DNA of 64,000 nt from Thalassoglobus sp. JC818 (lineage in GTDB: Bacteria; Planctomycetota; Planctomycetia; Planctomycetales; Planctomycetaceae), in contig NZ_JBFEFI010000002.1 of NCBI RefSeq assembly GCF_040717535.1, forward strand, positions 310,001-374,000, written 5' to 3'. Below, piece after piece: positions 55,925 to 64,000 of the stretch. The notes beneath the pieces were generated by a model. That model worked only from the letters and a program-made list of their open reading frames with translations, made no database searches and was not told the DNA's origin. Within the stretch, counting starts at the first letter, position 1; each line of letters starts with the position of its first letter. The position numbers were made by a program, and so were the translations under genes.

Positions 55925-57286
55925 ATGCTTCTCATGAATCAACGTATTTTCATCTGGTCACTCACCTCTGCACTTGCAGGCTTTCTGTTTGGATTTGACA
56001 CAGTCGTCATCTCAGGAGCCGAGAAAACCATTCAGGAGTTATGGGGACTCAGTGACCAAATGCACGGTCTGGCGATGAGTATGGCCCTGTGGGGCACCGT
56101 CGTCGGTTCACTCGTGGGTGCCTGGCCGACCGATACTCTCGGACGCAAACCGACTCTGTTGTGGATTGGAGTTCTCTATTTCATCTCCGCTGTCTGGTCT
56201 GGACTGGCGGAGAACGTCAACTCCTTCATGATCGCACGTTTTCTGGGAGGCTTAGGAGTCGGCATCTCAACTGTTGCGGCTCCATTATACATCTCAGAAA
56301 TCAGTCCGCCGAATTTACGCGGGCGTCTGGCAGGCATGTTTCAGTTCAACATTGTCTTCGGAATTCTGATCGCCTTCCTGTCGAATCATCTTCTCGCTGG
56401 CGTAGGAGAAAATGCGTGGCGATGGATGCTGGGGATCGAAGCTTTTCCCGCTCTGATCTACACGCTGATGTGTCTAACGATTCCGGAAAGTCCTCGTTGG
56501 TTGATCGGACACAAGGACGATCTCGAAGCAGGCCGGCGCACTCTTCAACTCATTGAACCAGAAGTCACCGACGACGAGCTGTCGCGGCAGATTCACACCA
56601 TTCAAAATGCATCACACAAGACGTCAGCAAAAGAACCCTTCTGGACAGCACGACTCAAAAAGCCGATCACGCTGGCGATTCTGATTGCCTTCTTCAATCA
56701 GCTTTCAGGGATCAATGCGATCCTTTACTTCGCTCCACGAATTTTCGAGCTGACCGGACTCGGTGAACAAGCTGCACTGCTGCAGTCGATCGGGATCGGA
56801 ATCACCAATCTGATCTTCACGTTTGTGGGGCTGTGGCTGATCGATCGACTGGGCCGCAGAACACTCCTGCTGATCGGTTCGATCGGGTACATCCTTTCTC
56901 TCGGGCTGTGTTCCTGGGCCTTCTATTCAGGCAACGTTTCGATCGTCCCAGCTTGCATCTTTGCCTTCATCGCAGCCCATGCTGTCGGGCAAGGTGCCGT
57001 GATCTGGGTCTTCATTTCCGAAATCTTCCCGAACCAGTTTCGCGGAGCAGGGCAGTCACTGGGAAGCTTCACTCACTGGATCTGCGCAGCCATGCTGACG
57101 ATGTTCTTCCCGCGAATGGTGACACATTTCGCTCCGGGTTCCGTCTTCCTCTTCTTCATGTTCATGATGGTTCTTCAACTGATTTGGGTCCTCACCATGG
57201 TTCCCGAAACCAAAGGAGTTCCCCTTGAAGAAATCGAACGGCAGCTGGGAATCCGTCCTGCCGACGAAGAAACTCCTGCGAACTGA
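55925..57286 (+). CDS. MFS sugar porter
   Basis: Twelve-helix major facilitator transporter of the sugar porter family (453 residues; XylE/GalP/GLUT type). Signatures: GFLFGFDTVVISGA in helix 1, DTLGRKP in loop 2-3, PLYISEISPPNLRGRL, PESPRWLIG, QLSGINAILYFAP in helix 7, DRLGRR in loop 8-9 and VPETKGVPLEEIE at the end. It probably carries a hexose or pentose by H+ symport. Start at ATG 55925 or 55934. It begins 94 bases after the AroD/AroE-like gene. Confidence 0.94.
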   Translation: MLLMNQRIFIWSLTSALAGFLFGFDTVVISGAEKTIQELWGLSDQMHGLAMSMALWGTVVGSLVGAWPTDTLGRKPTLLWIGVLYFISAVWSGLAENVNSFMIARFLGGLGVGISTVAAPLYISEISPPNLRGRLAGMFQFNIVFGILIAFLSNHLLAGVGENAWRWMLGIEAFPALIYTLMCLTIPESPRWLIGHKDDLEAGRRTLQLIEPEVTDDELSRQIHTIQNASHKTSAKEPFWTARLKKPITLAILIAFFNQLSGINAILYFAPRIFELTGLGEQAALLQSIGIGITNLIFTFVGLWLIDRLGRRTLLLIGSIGYILSLGLCSWAFYSGNVSIVPACIFAFIAAHAVGQGAVIWVFISEIFPNQFRGAGQSLGSFTHWICAAMLTMFFPRMVTHFAPGSVFLFFMFMMVLQLIWVLTMVPETKGVPLEEIERQLGIRPADEETPAN

Positions 57287-57486
57287 GCGGCTCGATACTT
57301 CTTGGATGTGTGCATCAAGCGACGTTGAAAGAAAGACCTATTCCGAGTGACTGCCCTGCGAATTGTCAGTCGCTTGTTCATGAGTCTACAATGGGTTGTT
57401 CGGCAATTTCGTTTGAGTGACGATTCTTCGTCACGAAACAACTGGATGCTGAGAATCCGTCGGGGGTAGGCTTTCGAGTTTGGGGA

Positions 57487-58353
57487 ATGAACGTGGCATT
57501 CCAGATTGAACCCGACCGGCCAGAGTGTGATGAAGTGCGTCGCGTAGCTGTGGAACAACTGACCGAAGCGAAACGTCTGGTTGCAGAGCTTGATTCCGAT
57601 CAAGCACGATCAATTCACTTGCTTCGACGATGCTTCAAAAGACTTCGGGCGCTTCTCCGCCTTGCTCGTCCGATGATGCCGAATACCTGTCAAATCGAGA
57701 ACAGAATCTTTCGCGATCAAGCCCGAAGAATCTCTGCAATTCGTGATGCAGATTCGCTTACGGAAACGCTCACCTGGGTCGAGAAAAAACTCGCTACCAA
57801 AGTTTCGGACAAGGAGGTTGCCGCGATTCGTTCGGTTTGCAGTCAGCAGCACTCCGACGTCGATACAACCGAACTTCAAACTTCGCTTCTCGATCAGATT
57901 CAAACAGCCATCGACCGCACTTCCAATTGGAAACCTGAAAACACTGGTAAGAATTTGATCGACGGTTTTGAGAAGACATACCGTCAAAGTCGAAAGGCGA
58001 TGCGGAAGGCATCGAAGTCGCGGGCCATCCAAGATTTCCACGAGTGGAGAAAGCTCGTCAAATACCATTGGCACCAGTGTCAGCTGCTGTCGAAGTTCGG
58101 CGAAGATGTCATCGCTGCACGGCTTCGCCCTGCAAAGAACATTGCTTCCAAGCTGGGTGACGACCATGATTTGGCACTCTTCATCGAGATGATGACGACG
58201 CAGCCCACGAAGTCTGCGTTTCGAAAATCAGGAGTCCGTCGAAGCACGTTGAAAAGAGTCGTGAAGCTTTGCCGTAAGAAAAGAGATCGACTCGAAACAG
58301 CTGCACTTCATACTGGAAAACGACTGTTTTCGAAATCATCGATTCTTCGCTGA
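57487..58353 (+). CDS. CHAD-domain protein
   Basis: Alpha-helical CHAD-domain protein of 288 residues, very basic. CHAD hallmarks are HLLRRCFKRLRALLRLAR (a phosphate-binding His/Arg helix), RDQARRISAIRDADSL, FHEWRKLVKYHWHQCQLL and SKLGDDHDLALF. CHAD domains bind polyphosphate and often sit next to CYTH/triphosphate tunnel enzymes or polyphosphate kinase; none is adjacent here. ATG start at 57487. It is convergent with the kinase gene with a 22-base gap. Confidence 0.9.
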   Translation: MNVAFQIEPDRPECDEVRRVAVEQLTEAKRLVAELDSDQARSIHLLRRCFKRLRALLRLARPMMPNTCQIENRIFRDQARRISAIRDADSLTETLTWVEKKLATKVSDKEVAAIRSVCSQQHSDVDTTELQTSLLDQIQTAIDRTSNWKPENTGKNLIDGFEKTYRQSRKAMRKASKSRAIQDFHEWRKLVKYHWHQCQLLSKFGEDVIAARLRPAKNIASKLGDDHDLALFIEMMTTQPTKSAFRKSGVRRSTLKRVVKLCRKKRDRLETAALHTGKRLFSKSSILR

Positions 58354-58375
58354 ATTGCGGTCAGCTCGTCACCTG

Positions 58376-59815
58376 TCAGTTGACGTCTTTGCCTGTCAGC
58401 AGAAGTTCGACAGCGTCAGCATGCGAGGCGATTTCGAGAACGCTCTTTTGGATCTCTTCTCCGTCGACGGTCGATCGCGGATAGGAGCAGGTGATCACGA
58501 AGTACTCTTGATCATCAACATCTCGCAGGGCCAGTGCTCCGTGTGAGATTCGAGAATTCAATCTCAGAGCAGCTGAGAAGTAGTGAGGTTCCGCCGGGCA
58601 GCAGACGCTGTAAATCTGCAAGAGTCGCTCGTGATACCGATGGTTGCTGTGAGTGACGAAGACGGTTTGCTTTCGCTCGTCAGGGAGCGAGACATCAATC
58701 TGATACTGTTCACCGCGACGCACCCAGCTGACATGACGCGTATGATCGAATGCTTCGTGCATCAATGATTCAAGATCTCGAGTTTGACCAAGGACCGCTT
58801 GAAGAAGCTGCGAAGCTTCAATCCCGTCTCGAGGACGATTCTGCGGGCTTTTCTCCATCATTAGTCCGAGGCACTCGCACAGCTCGAGTGGAAGTTCCGG
58901 GCGGTGTTCACGAATGTTGGGGGCTGTCTCGGTCGTCGCTGCGGAGACGAGATCCTGCATTTTCCGTCGAGGGAACGGCAACTTTCCAGCGAGCATGTAA
59001 TAGAAGCAGACACCCAACGCGTAGACATCACTCGCAGGCGAAGCTTCGACTCCACTGAAGAGTTCGGGAGCCATGAAGTGCGGCGTCCCTGCCAACGTTC
59101 CCGGCATCTCGAAATAGGAGTTCCCGTGCAGACGCTTCGCCAGCCCGAAGTCGCTGATCTTCGGAATTCCGTGATGCGTCAGGAGAACGTTGTCCGGTTT
59201 CAAATCGCGATGAACAATTCCCAAACGGTGAGCTGCCGCCAATCCGTTCGCAATTCCGAGTGCCAGAAACGTCGCACGAGGAATGAGAAGTGGACCGTTT
59301 CGGATTTCTGTCTGCAGCGATTTCCCCGGGACGTATTCCATTTCAAGAAAGTTGAGATCGTCTGTCTGACCGATCGCATGCACAGTGACGACATTCGGGT
59401 GCACGATCGAAGCGGCCGCCTGACCCTCGGTGCAGAATCGATCGAGGTAATCGGGATCTCGGGAGACAAGATCCGGTGAGAGGACTTTGACAGCGCACGA
59501 TCGATTGAGTTGCAAATGTCTTCCGAGAAAGACCCATCCCATTCCGCCTCGGCCAAGCAGCGACTGCAAGAAGTACTTTTCAAGAGTCTTTCCGATGAGC
59601 GCTTCGATCCGTCGATCCTTGGCGTCTTGCAGCGCCTCCGATCGGCTCATCCATTCTTCGGCGGACTTCCAGAGCATCGTCTTAAGATAAGAATTGTCGC
59701 CTGCGGAAATCGGCATTCCACATTGCGGGCACAGCGTGTCTGCCTGCACACGAACAAACGATTCGTTGCAGGCGGGACAGTAGATCGACAACGGCTCTTC
59801 TTGAGATTCCGACAC
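58376..59815 (-). CDS. Soluble Ser/Thr protein kinase with N-terminal zinc ribbon
   Basis: Hanks-type kinase of 479 residues. GTG at 59815 is preferred, since GGGGAG lies eight bases upstream (GTG at 59824 is possible). An N-terminal zinc ribbon (C13-x2-C16/C29-x2-C32) precedes the kinase domain (about 80-345): glycine loop LGRGGMGWVF, K110, HRDLKPDN (D204), DFGLAK (D222) and APE. All catalytic residues are present. The C-terminal 130 residues form an unrecognised alpha/beta domain. No transmembrane helix or PASTA repeat is seen, so the kinase is cytoplasmic, unlike most PknB-type kinases. Target unknown. Confidence 0.9.
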   Translation of the reverse strand: MSESQEEPLSIYCPACNESFVRVQADTLCPQCGMPISAGDNSYLKTMLWKSAEEWMSRSEALQDAKDRRIEALIGKTLEKYFLQSLLGRGGMGWVFLGRHLQLNRSCAVKVLSPDLVSRDPDYLDRFCTEGQAAASIVHPNVVTVHAIGQTDDLNFLEMEYVPGKSLQTEIRNGPLLIPRATFLALGIANGLAAAHRLGIVHRDLKPDNVLLTHHGIPKISDFGLAKRLHGNSYFEMPGTLAGTPHFMAPELFSGVEASPASDVYALGVCFYYMLAGKLPFPRRKMQDLVSAATTETAPNIREHRPELPLELCECLGLMMEKSPQNRPRDGIEASQLLQAVLGQTRDLESLMHEAFDHTRHVSWVRRGEQYQIDVSLPDERKQTVFVTHSNHRYHERLLQIYSVCCPAEPHYFSAALRLNSRISHGALALRDVDDQEYFVITCSYPRSTVDGEEIQKSVLEIASHADAVELLLTGKDVN

Positions 59816-59870
59816 GCACTCCACTCCCCGCCAAGACTTTGAAATAAAACGTCCCCGCCCGAATCATCCG

Positions 59871-60374
59871 TCAGCTTCTTTTCCAGCTCGACTGAACCGA
59901 CTTCAGCGTTTGTGCCACAACGCAATACCGCTCGGCCAACTCGACCGCTTTCGCAAGCGTCTCATCGGGAGCGTCGGATTTGATAACGAATTGAATTCTG
60001 ACGTCAGTGAATCCAACCGGCACGGACCGATCGATTCCCAGCGTGCCGCGAAAGTCGACATCTCCTTCGACGAACAGTTGCGCGTCTTCAATTGTCAGAC
60101 CCATCGCGGTACTGACAGCTGCGAAGGTCACACCTGCACAACCGACGAGGGCTTCCAACAGCATCTCAGCCGCACAGGCAGCGGTTCCGTCTCCGCCTGC
60201 CATCGGGTGAAGACCTGCCGTTCGCGTATGAGGTTCGCTCTCATGAATTCGACAAGCGACGTGTTCAACATCGACAACACCCTTCGCTGAAAGTGTCGCT
60301 TGGGCTGCGTCGGAACTCAATCGAAATTTCTCCTTCCATGGAGCTTGAAGCTGTCGAAGTTCGTCGGGACTCAA
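59871..60374 (-). CDS. OsmC/Ohr-like protein
   Basis: Soluble OsmC-family protein of 167 residues. Two conserved cysteines are present (LVGCAGVT and ERYCVVAQTL), in the positions of the peroxidatic and resolving Cys of organic hydroperoxide reductases. The start is TTG at 60374, supported by AGAGGA seven bases upstream. It is the first gene on its strand, divergent from serA and about 55 bases upstream of the kinase gene. It may protect against organic peroxides or act in a sulfur-handling role as in other OsmC proteins. Confidence 0.85.
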   Translation of the reverse strand: MSPDELRQLQAPWKEKFRLSSDAAQATLSAKGVVDVEHVACRIHESEPHTRTAGLHPMAGGDGTAACAAEMLLEALVGCAGVTFAAVSTAMGLTIEDAQLFVEGDVDFRGTLGIDRSVPVGFTDVRIQFVIKSDAPDETLAKAVELAERYCVVAQTLKSVQSSWKRS

Positions 60375-60683
60375 TGTTCATTCCTCTCATACAGGCGGAT
60401 GGTTGGGCGAAAACTCACTCGAAAACCGATCAGTCCGGATGAGTGATTCGAATTTCACAGTGTACAGACTCGTGAACACGCAGTTCGCTAAGGCGGCAGA
60501 ATTCTTTGAATGAGTTTCCAAAGGTTTGGAACAACAGCCATCTGATCGTTGAACCCTTGGCGCGTGTCCCTTGTCCTCTATGCTACACCCTCTGCGCAGT
60601 CGTCCCAACTATGACGCCTGAAACAGCAGGTCTCACAGCTCGTTCTTTTCAAACCCGGTCCGGAATGGATTCGAGGAATTCCC
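60375..60683. other. Divergent intergenic region between osmC-like gene and serA
   Basis: No gene seen. A possible serA promoter is TTGGCG (60557) and TATGCT (60579) with a 16-base spacer; planctomycete promoter rules are not well known, so this is weak. Confidence 0.35.
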
Positions 60684-62324
60684 ATGTATCGCGTCCTTGT
60701 CAGCGACAACCTATCCCCAATTGGTCTGAAACTCCTTGAAGATCATCCGGAGATCGATCTGGTTTATGAGCCAGAGATTCACAAGGACCCCAGCGCACTG
60801 AAAGAGGCACTCGCGACAGCTGATGGAGTCGTGATCCGAAGTGGAACGAAACTGACCGAAGACGTTCTCAGTGGCCAGAAACGGCTGAAAGTCGTTGCCC
60901 GTGCAGGTGTTGGGGTCGATAATGTCGATCTGGTCGCTGCCACACGCCAGGGGATTGTCGTTTCAAATACTCCCGATGGGAACACGCTCAGCACAGCGGA
61001 ACAGACGATTGCGATGATGATGGGGCTGTGCCGCAATATCGGTCCTGCCTCGCAATCGATGAGGGAAGGTCGCTGGGACCGAAAACTCTTCACTGGGACT
61101 CAGCTGGCTGGCAAGACTGTCGGCGTGATCGGACTCGGCCGAATTGGGCTGGCCGTCGCCAGACGTTGCAACGGGCTGGAAATGAACGTGCTCGGCTACG
61201 ATCCATTCCTGAGTGAAGATCGCGCTGCCGAGCAGAAAATCGAACTCTACCGAGACATCGACGAATTGCTCGTGAAATGTGATCTGGTCACAGTGCACAC
61301 GCCTCTCACGGACGAGACTCGTGGGCTGATCAACTCCGAACGTCTGAAGAAAATGAAAAAAGGAGTGCGGTTGGTCAACTGTGCTCGTGGCGGAATTATC
61401 GACGAAGAAGCCCTTCTCGAAGGCCTCGAATCTGGTCAAGTGGGCGGAGCTGCCCTCGATGTCTACGTGACTGAGAAAGCAGGCGCGAACGACAAGCTCG
61501 CGAGCTATCCCAACGTGCTGTGTACTCCGCACCTCGGAGCGTCGACAGAAGAAGCACAGGAACAGGTCGCGGTTGAAGCAGCCGAAATTGTCTGCAACTT
61601 CCTGACGCGAAACGAAATCCGCTCCGCCGTGAACATGGTCCCAATCTCCGGGAAAGAACTCGAAGCTGCCAAAGCTTATCTCGATCTCGCTTATCGATTG
61701 GGCTTAATGCTGGCTCAGCTGGCAGGATCGGAAGGAATCAAAGGGGCTGAACTTCAGTATCGCGGCGAAGTCACCTCGCAGCCCGTCAAACTGATCACGA
61801 GTGCATTCACATCCGGACTGCTCTCAGCTGCACTGGATGATACTGTCAGCATTGTGAACTCCGATGTGACAGCCAAGGACCGCGGAATCGCCATTTCGCA
61901 AACCTCGACTTCGGAAACAGGCGCATTCGCCACGATGATCGCCGCGACCGTTCGTACGGACCAACGAGAAATCACCGCAGGCGGCACAACATTCGGAAAC
62001 GATTTCCTGCGTCTGGTGAAGTTGAACGACTATCAGCTCGACGCATATCTCGACGGGTTGATGCTGATTTATCGCCATAAAGACGTTCCAGGTTTGATCG
62101 GAGCGATTGGCACAACCTTCGGCAAGCATCAGGTGAATATCTCTCACATGGCACTTGGCCGTGAGAAGAATGAACCCGGTGGAGAAGCGGTCGCTGTTCT
62201 GAATCTTGACAATGCTCCCTCTGAAGAAGCGCTTCAGGAAGTCCAGTCGCACCCCGACGTGACCGGAGTTCAACTGGTCAATCTCCCACCGGCCAAAGCT
62301 CCGTTGCCATGGCTGGGTCTGTAG
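60684..62324 (+). CDS. serA: D-3-phosphoglycerate dehydrogenase, long form
   Basis: First enzyme of serine synthesis: it oxidises 3-phosphoglycerate with NAD+; cytoplasmic. It has 546 residues, the long (type I) form with catalytic and Rossmann domains, an intervening (ASB) domain (about 320-455) and a C-terminal ACT domain (about 475-540). NAD motif GLGRIG (150-155); catalytic R235 (NCARGGIID), E264 (DVYVTEK) and H283 (TPHLGAST). The active-site loop has VTEKAGAND instead of the usual ExEPP but keeps the Glu. ATG at 60684 with GAGGA six bases upstream. A clear terminator follows. Confidence 0.96.
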   Translation: MYRVLVSDNLSPIGLKLLEDHPEIDLVYEPEIHKDPSALKEALATADGVVIRSGTKLTEDVLSGQKRLKVVARAGVGVDNVDLVAATRQGIVVSNTPDGNTLSTAEQTIAMMMGLCRNIGPASQSMREGRWDRKLFTGTQLAGKTVGVIGLGRIGLAVARRCNGLEMNVLGYDPFLSEDRAAEQKIELYRDIDELLVKCDLVTVHTPLTDETRGLINSERLKKMKKGVRLVNCARGGIIDEEALLEGLESGQVGGAALDVYVTEKAGANDKLASYPNVLCTPHLGASTEEAQEQVAVEAAEIVCNFLTRNEIRSAVNMVPISGKELEAAKAYLDLAYRLGLMLAQLAGSEGIKGAELQYRGEVTSQPVKLITSAFTSGLLSAALDDTVSIVNSDVTAKDRGIAISQTSTSETGAFATMIAATVRTDQREITAGGTTFGNDFLRLVKLNDYQLDAYLDGLMLIYRHKDVPGLIGAIGTTFGKHQVNISHMALGREKNEPGGEAVAVLNLDNAPSEEALQEVQSHPDVTGVQLVNLPPAKAPLPWLGL

Positions 62325-62383
62325 GGAATCTCCTAGCGAGCGAATAATAGACCTCGTCTTGGTGACCGCTGAACCTATAATCG

Positions 62384-62418
62384 AATGGCCGGATGCAGCA
62401 GTGTCCGGTCCATTTTTT
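62384..62418 (+). terminator. Intrinsic terminator after serA
   Basis: AATGGCCGGA pairs with TCCGGTCCATT (one bulge) around a 10-base loop, followed by six T ending at 62418. Confidence 0.85.
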
Positions 62419-62443
62419 CCTTCTGCGAGTCAGCTTGATTACC

Positions 62444-63310
62444 ATGGCGAATCCCCGATCTGTTCGACAGCACCGATCGCATCCGCGACAATACGAACAG
62501 AACCGGTTCGTCTATCCGGTCCTGTCTCGACGCAGCAAGGGGATCTCAATCGGAGTGAATCTGAACCCTGACAAAGTATGCAACTTCGATTGCATCTACT
62601 GTCAGGTCGATCGACGATCAGAGTCGGTTACTCAGTTCGTTGAGTTCGAACAACTCTTCGATGAACTCGCAGGGATGCTGGAGTTTGTTTCGTCGGGCGA
62701 AATCTTCACCGACCCGCGATTCGCAGATGTTCCAGCTGAGTTCCAACGACTCAACGATATCGCTTTCTCTGGCGACGGAGAGCCAACAACCTATCGCAAC
62801 TTCGATGAAATCATCGAACGAGCTGCTCAGCTGAAAGCGTCTCTTGGGCTCGATGCTGTCAAAATGGTGCTGATCACTAACGCCAGCATGTTTCATCGCC
62901 CGGTCGTTCAGCGTGGTCTGAAGCTGCTGGATGAGAACCAGGGTGAAATCTGGGCGAAGCTCGACGCTGGAACAAGCGAGTACTTTCAGCTTGTCGATCG
63001 CACGAAGATCCGTTTTCAGCAGGTGCTTGACAACATCCTGGAAGCTTCTCGAGTCCGTCCGCTTGTGATCCAAAGTCTCTTCATGCGAGTGCATGGTGAG
63101 CCACCGACATCAGAAGAAATCGAGGCTTACATCGATCGACTCGAGAACGTTCTCGAATCCGGTGGACAGCTCAGCCTCATTCAGGTCTACACGGTCGCCC
63201 GCCAGCCTGCAGAAAGCTTTGTTGCACCGCTGCTTGATGAAGAAGTCGATACAATTGCCGAGCGTGTGAGAACGCGGACAGGTCTGGCAGTCGAGTCGTA
63301 TTACAGTTGA
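62444..63310 (+). CDS. Radical SAM protein (COG0731-like)
   Basis: Radical SAM enzyme of 288 residues. The cluster motif is C46-x3-C50-x2-C53 (KVCNFDCIYCQV), the glycine-rich SAM-binding motif is AFSGDGEPTT, and the N-terminal VLSRRSKGISIGVNLNP is characteristic of the COG0731-type family of small radical SAM proteins. The reaction is not known; relatives include wyosine-synthesis-like enzymes. I use ATG 62444; the frame extends upstream to 62393, but that part is inside the serA terminator. It is probably a single gene. Confidence 0.88.
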   Translation: MANPRSVRQHRSHPRQYEQNRFVYPVLSRRSKGISIGVNLNPDKVCNFDCIYCQVDRRSESVTQFVEFEQLFDELAGMLEFVSSGEIFTDPRFADVPAEFQRLNDIAFSGDGEPTTYRNFDEIIERAAQLKASLGLDAVKMVLITNASMFHRPVVQRGLKLLDENQGEIWAKLDAGTSEYFQLVDRTKIRFQQVLDNILEASRVRPLVIQSLFMRVHGEPPTSEEIEAYIDRLENVLESGGQLSLIQVYTVARQPAESFVAPLLDEEVDTIAERVRTRTGLAVESYYS

Positions 63311-63426
63311 TGCCGACGATTCTTGTCTGGGCAAGATCGTTGCTCGGCATTCTTTTCAAAGAGTTTTCTCGAAGAGAGTCCTGTCACGCAAAACTGTTGC
63401 GCGGAGTTGAATGGCGTTCAGGGCCA

Positions 63427-64000
63427 TTACCAGCGAAAGACTCCGGTTCCCCAGGTCAGTCCACCACCGAAGCCGCACATCAAGACTGCATCGCCTGACT
63501 GAATTCGTCCAGAGCGGACAGCTTCATCAAGAGCAATTGGAATCGATCCACCAGAGGTGTTGCCGTATCGATCCAAGTTGACGAACAACTTTTCCTGCGG
63601 AATGCCGAGCTGTTCAGCTGCTGCGTTGATGATTCGGATGTTCGCCTGATGTAAGACGAATTGAGAGATGTCGTGGACCGTCATGCCGCTCTTGCTGAGC
63701 ACGAGTTCAATCGTATCGACCAGCATGCGAACTGCCCATTTGAAGACGCTGCGACCGTCCATTCGAAGGAAGTGTTCGCCAGCGACGAGTCCTTCAGGAG
63801 TCATCGGAACCTTTGTTCCACCAGCTGGTCGATCCAGTAGCGGACCGCCGCTTCCATCGGATCCGAGCTGATAGCAGACCAATCCCTGATGTGGAGTTCC
63901 TCTCGTGATCAGGACAGCGCCTGCCCCATCACCAAAGAGTGGGAACGTCCGCTGGTCTTTGGGGTTCACGATTCGGCTGTTCAGGTCGCCACCGACAGCG
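63427..64000 (-). CDS. fabH: 3-oxoacyl-ACP synthase III, N-terminus outside window
   Basis: C-terminal part of a KASIII enzyme, which condenses acetyl-CoA with malonyl-ACP to start fatty acid synthesis. It shows LFGDGAGAVLI, the catalytic His in FVLHQANIRII and the catalytic Asn in YGNTSGGSIP, and ends CGFGGGLTWGTGVFRW, all typical of FabH. The frame is open to base 64000, and the catalytic Cys and the start lie outside the window; 190 complete codons plus stop are seen. The neighbouring fatty acid genes usual for fabH may lie beyond the edge. Confidence 0.94.
   Translation of the reverse strand, partial: AVGGDLNSRIVNPKDQRTFPLFGDGAGAVLITRGTPHQGLVCYQLGSDGSGGPLLDRPAGGTKVPMTPEGLVAGEHFLRMDGRSVFKWAVRMLVDTIELVLSKSGMTVHDISQFVLHQANIRIINAAAEQLGIPQEKLFVNLDRYGNTSGGSIPIALDEAVRSGRIQSGDAVLMCGFGGGLTWGTGVFRW

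Noticed and set aside
1-64000. tRNA, rRNA, CRISPR arrays, riboswitches and transposase genes
   Set aside because: I looked for cloverleaf-like segments, regularly spaced direct repeats and DDE-type transposase frames and found none that I could support.

Overview
The window reads as chromosomal DNA of a planctomycete (Planctomycetota). The evidence is a DUF1549/DUF1553 (PSCyt2/PSD1) protein, a cytochrome-c-motif/WD40 protein, a PPC-domain protein, a secreted FAD oxidoreductase with carbohydrate-binding-like ends, a Tat-exported Gfo/Idh/MocA oxidoreductase, a zinc-ribbon/RDD membrane protein and a soluble Pkn2-type kinase, among loosely packed genes. The genus cannot be fixed from the sequence alone. 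I see no rRNA, tRNA, CRISPR array, prophage or transposase gene. Several genes appear to start at TTG or GTG behind a clear Shine-Dalgarno sequence.

Layout: 1-5.3 kb holds the N-terminal part of an HtrA protease, glycogen branching enzyme, a FabZ-like dehydratase and an enolase-superfamily enzyme. From 14.4 down to 4.2 kb a minus-strand cluster runs DUF1549/DUF1553, then PPC/coiled-coil, then cytochrome/double-WD40-propeller/coiled-coil, then the enolase-like enzyme. From 16.2 to 20.0 kb a tightly overlapping operon encodes an N-formylglutamate-amidohydrolase-like protein, a QEGLA-motif (DUF1704) metallopeptidase-like protein and a glutathione-synthetase-like ATP-grasp ligase. This is the best candidate for a little-described system. 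From 20.2 to 26.3 kb come a PRC-barrel protein, a cation/proton antiporter, cardiolipin synthase, a PhoD-type phosphatase and a degenerate receiver-like protein. From 26.3 to 37 kb come an SH3-like secreted protein, the FAD oxidoreductase, a DUF58/MoxR pair, an AOS-family (BioF-like) enzyme coupled to an M24 peptidase, and mannose-6-phosphate isomerase. From 37.4 to 52.2 kb come small low-complexity secreted proteins, fused 5-oxoprolinase, the Gfo/Idh protein, an RDD membrane protein, an ACT-malic enzyme and secreted unknowns. From 52.4 kb to the end come aroB, a bifunctional AroD/AroE-like protein that lacks several key catalytic residues, a sugar porter, a CHAD protein, the kinase, an OsmC-like protein, serA, a radical SAM protein and the C-terminal part of fabH.

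The main non-coding observation is a dispersed, roughly 105-bp repeat with imperfect terminal inverted repeats (GAGCAAGTTG type). Two copies are about 80% identical over 76 aligned bases without gaps. A short 48-bp derivative is bounded by TA on both sides, and two more decayed copies are likely. Four of the five lie directly on the TA of a gene's stop codon. This resembles a MITE that inserts at TA, and it forms the 3' end of unrelated genes.
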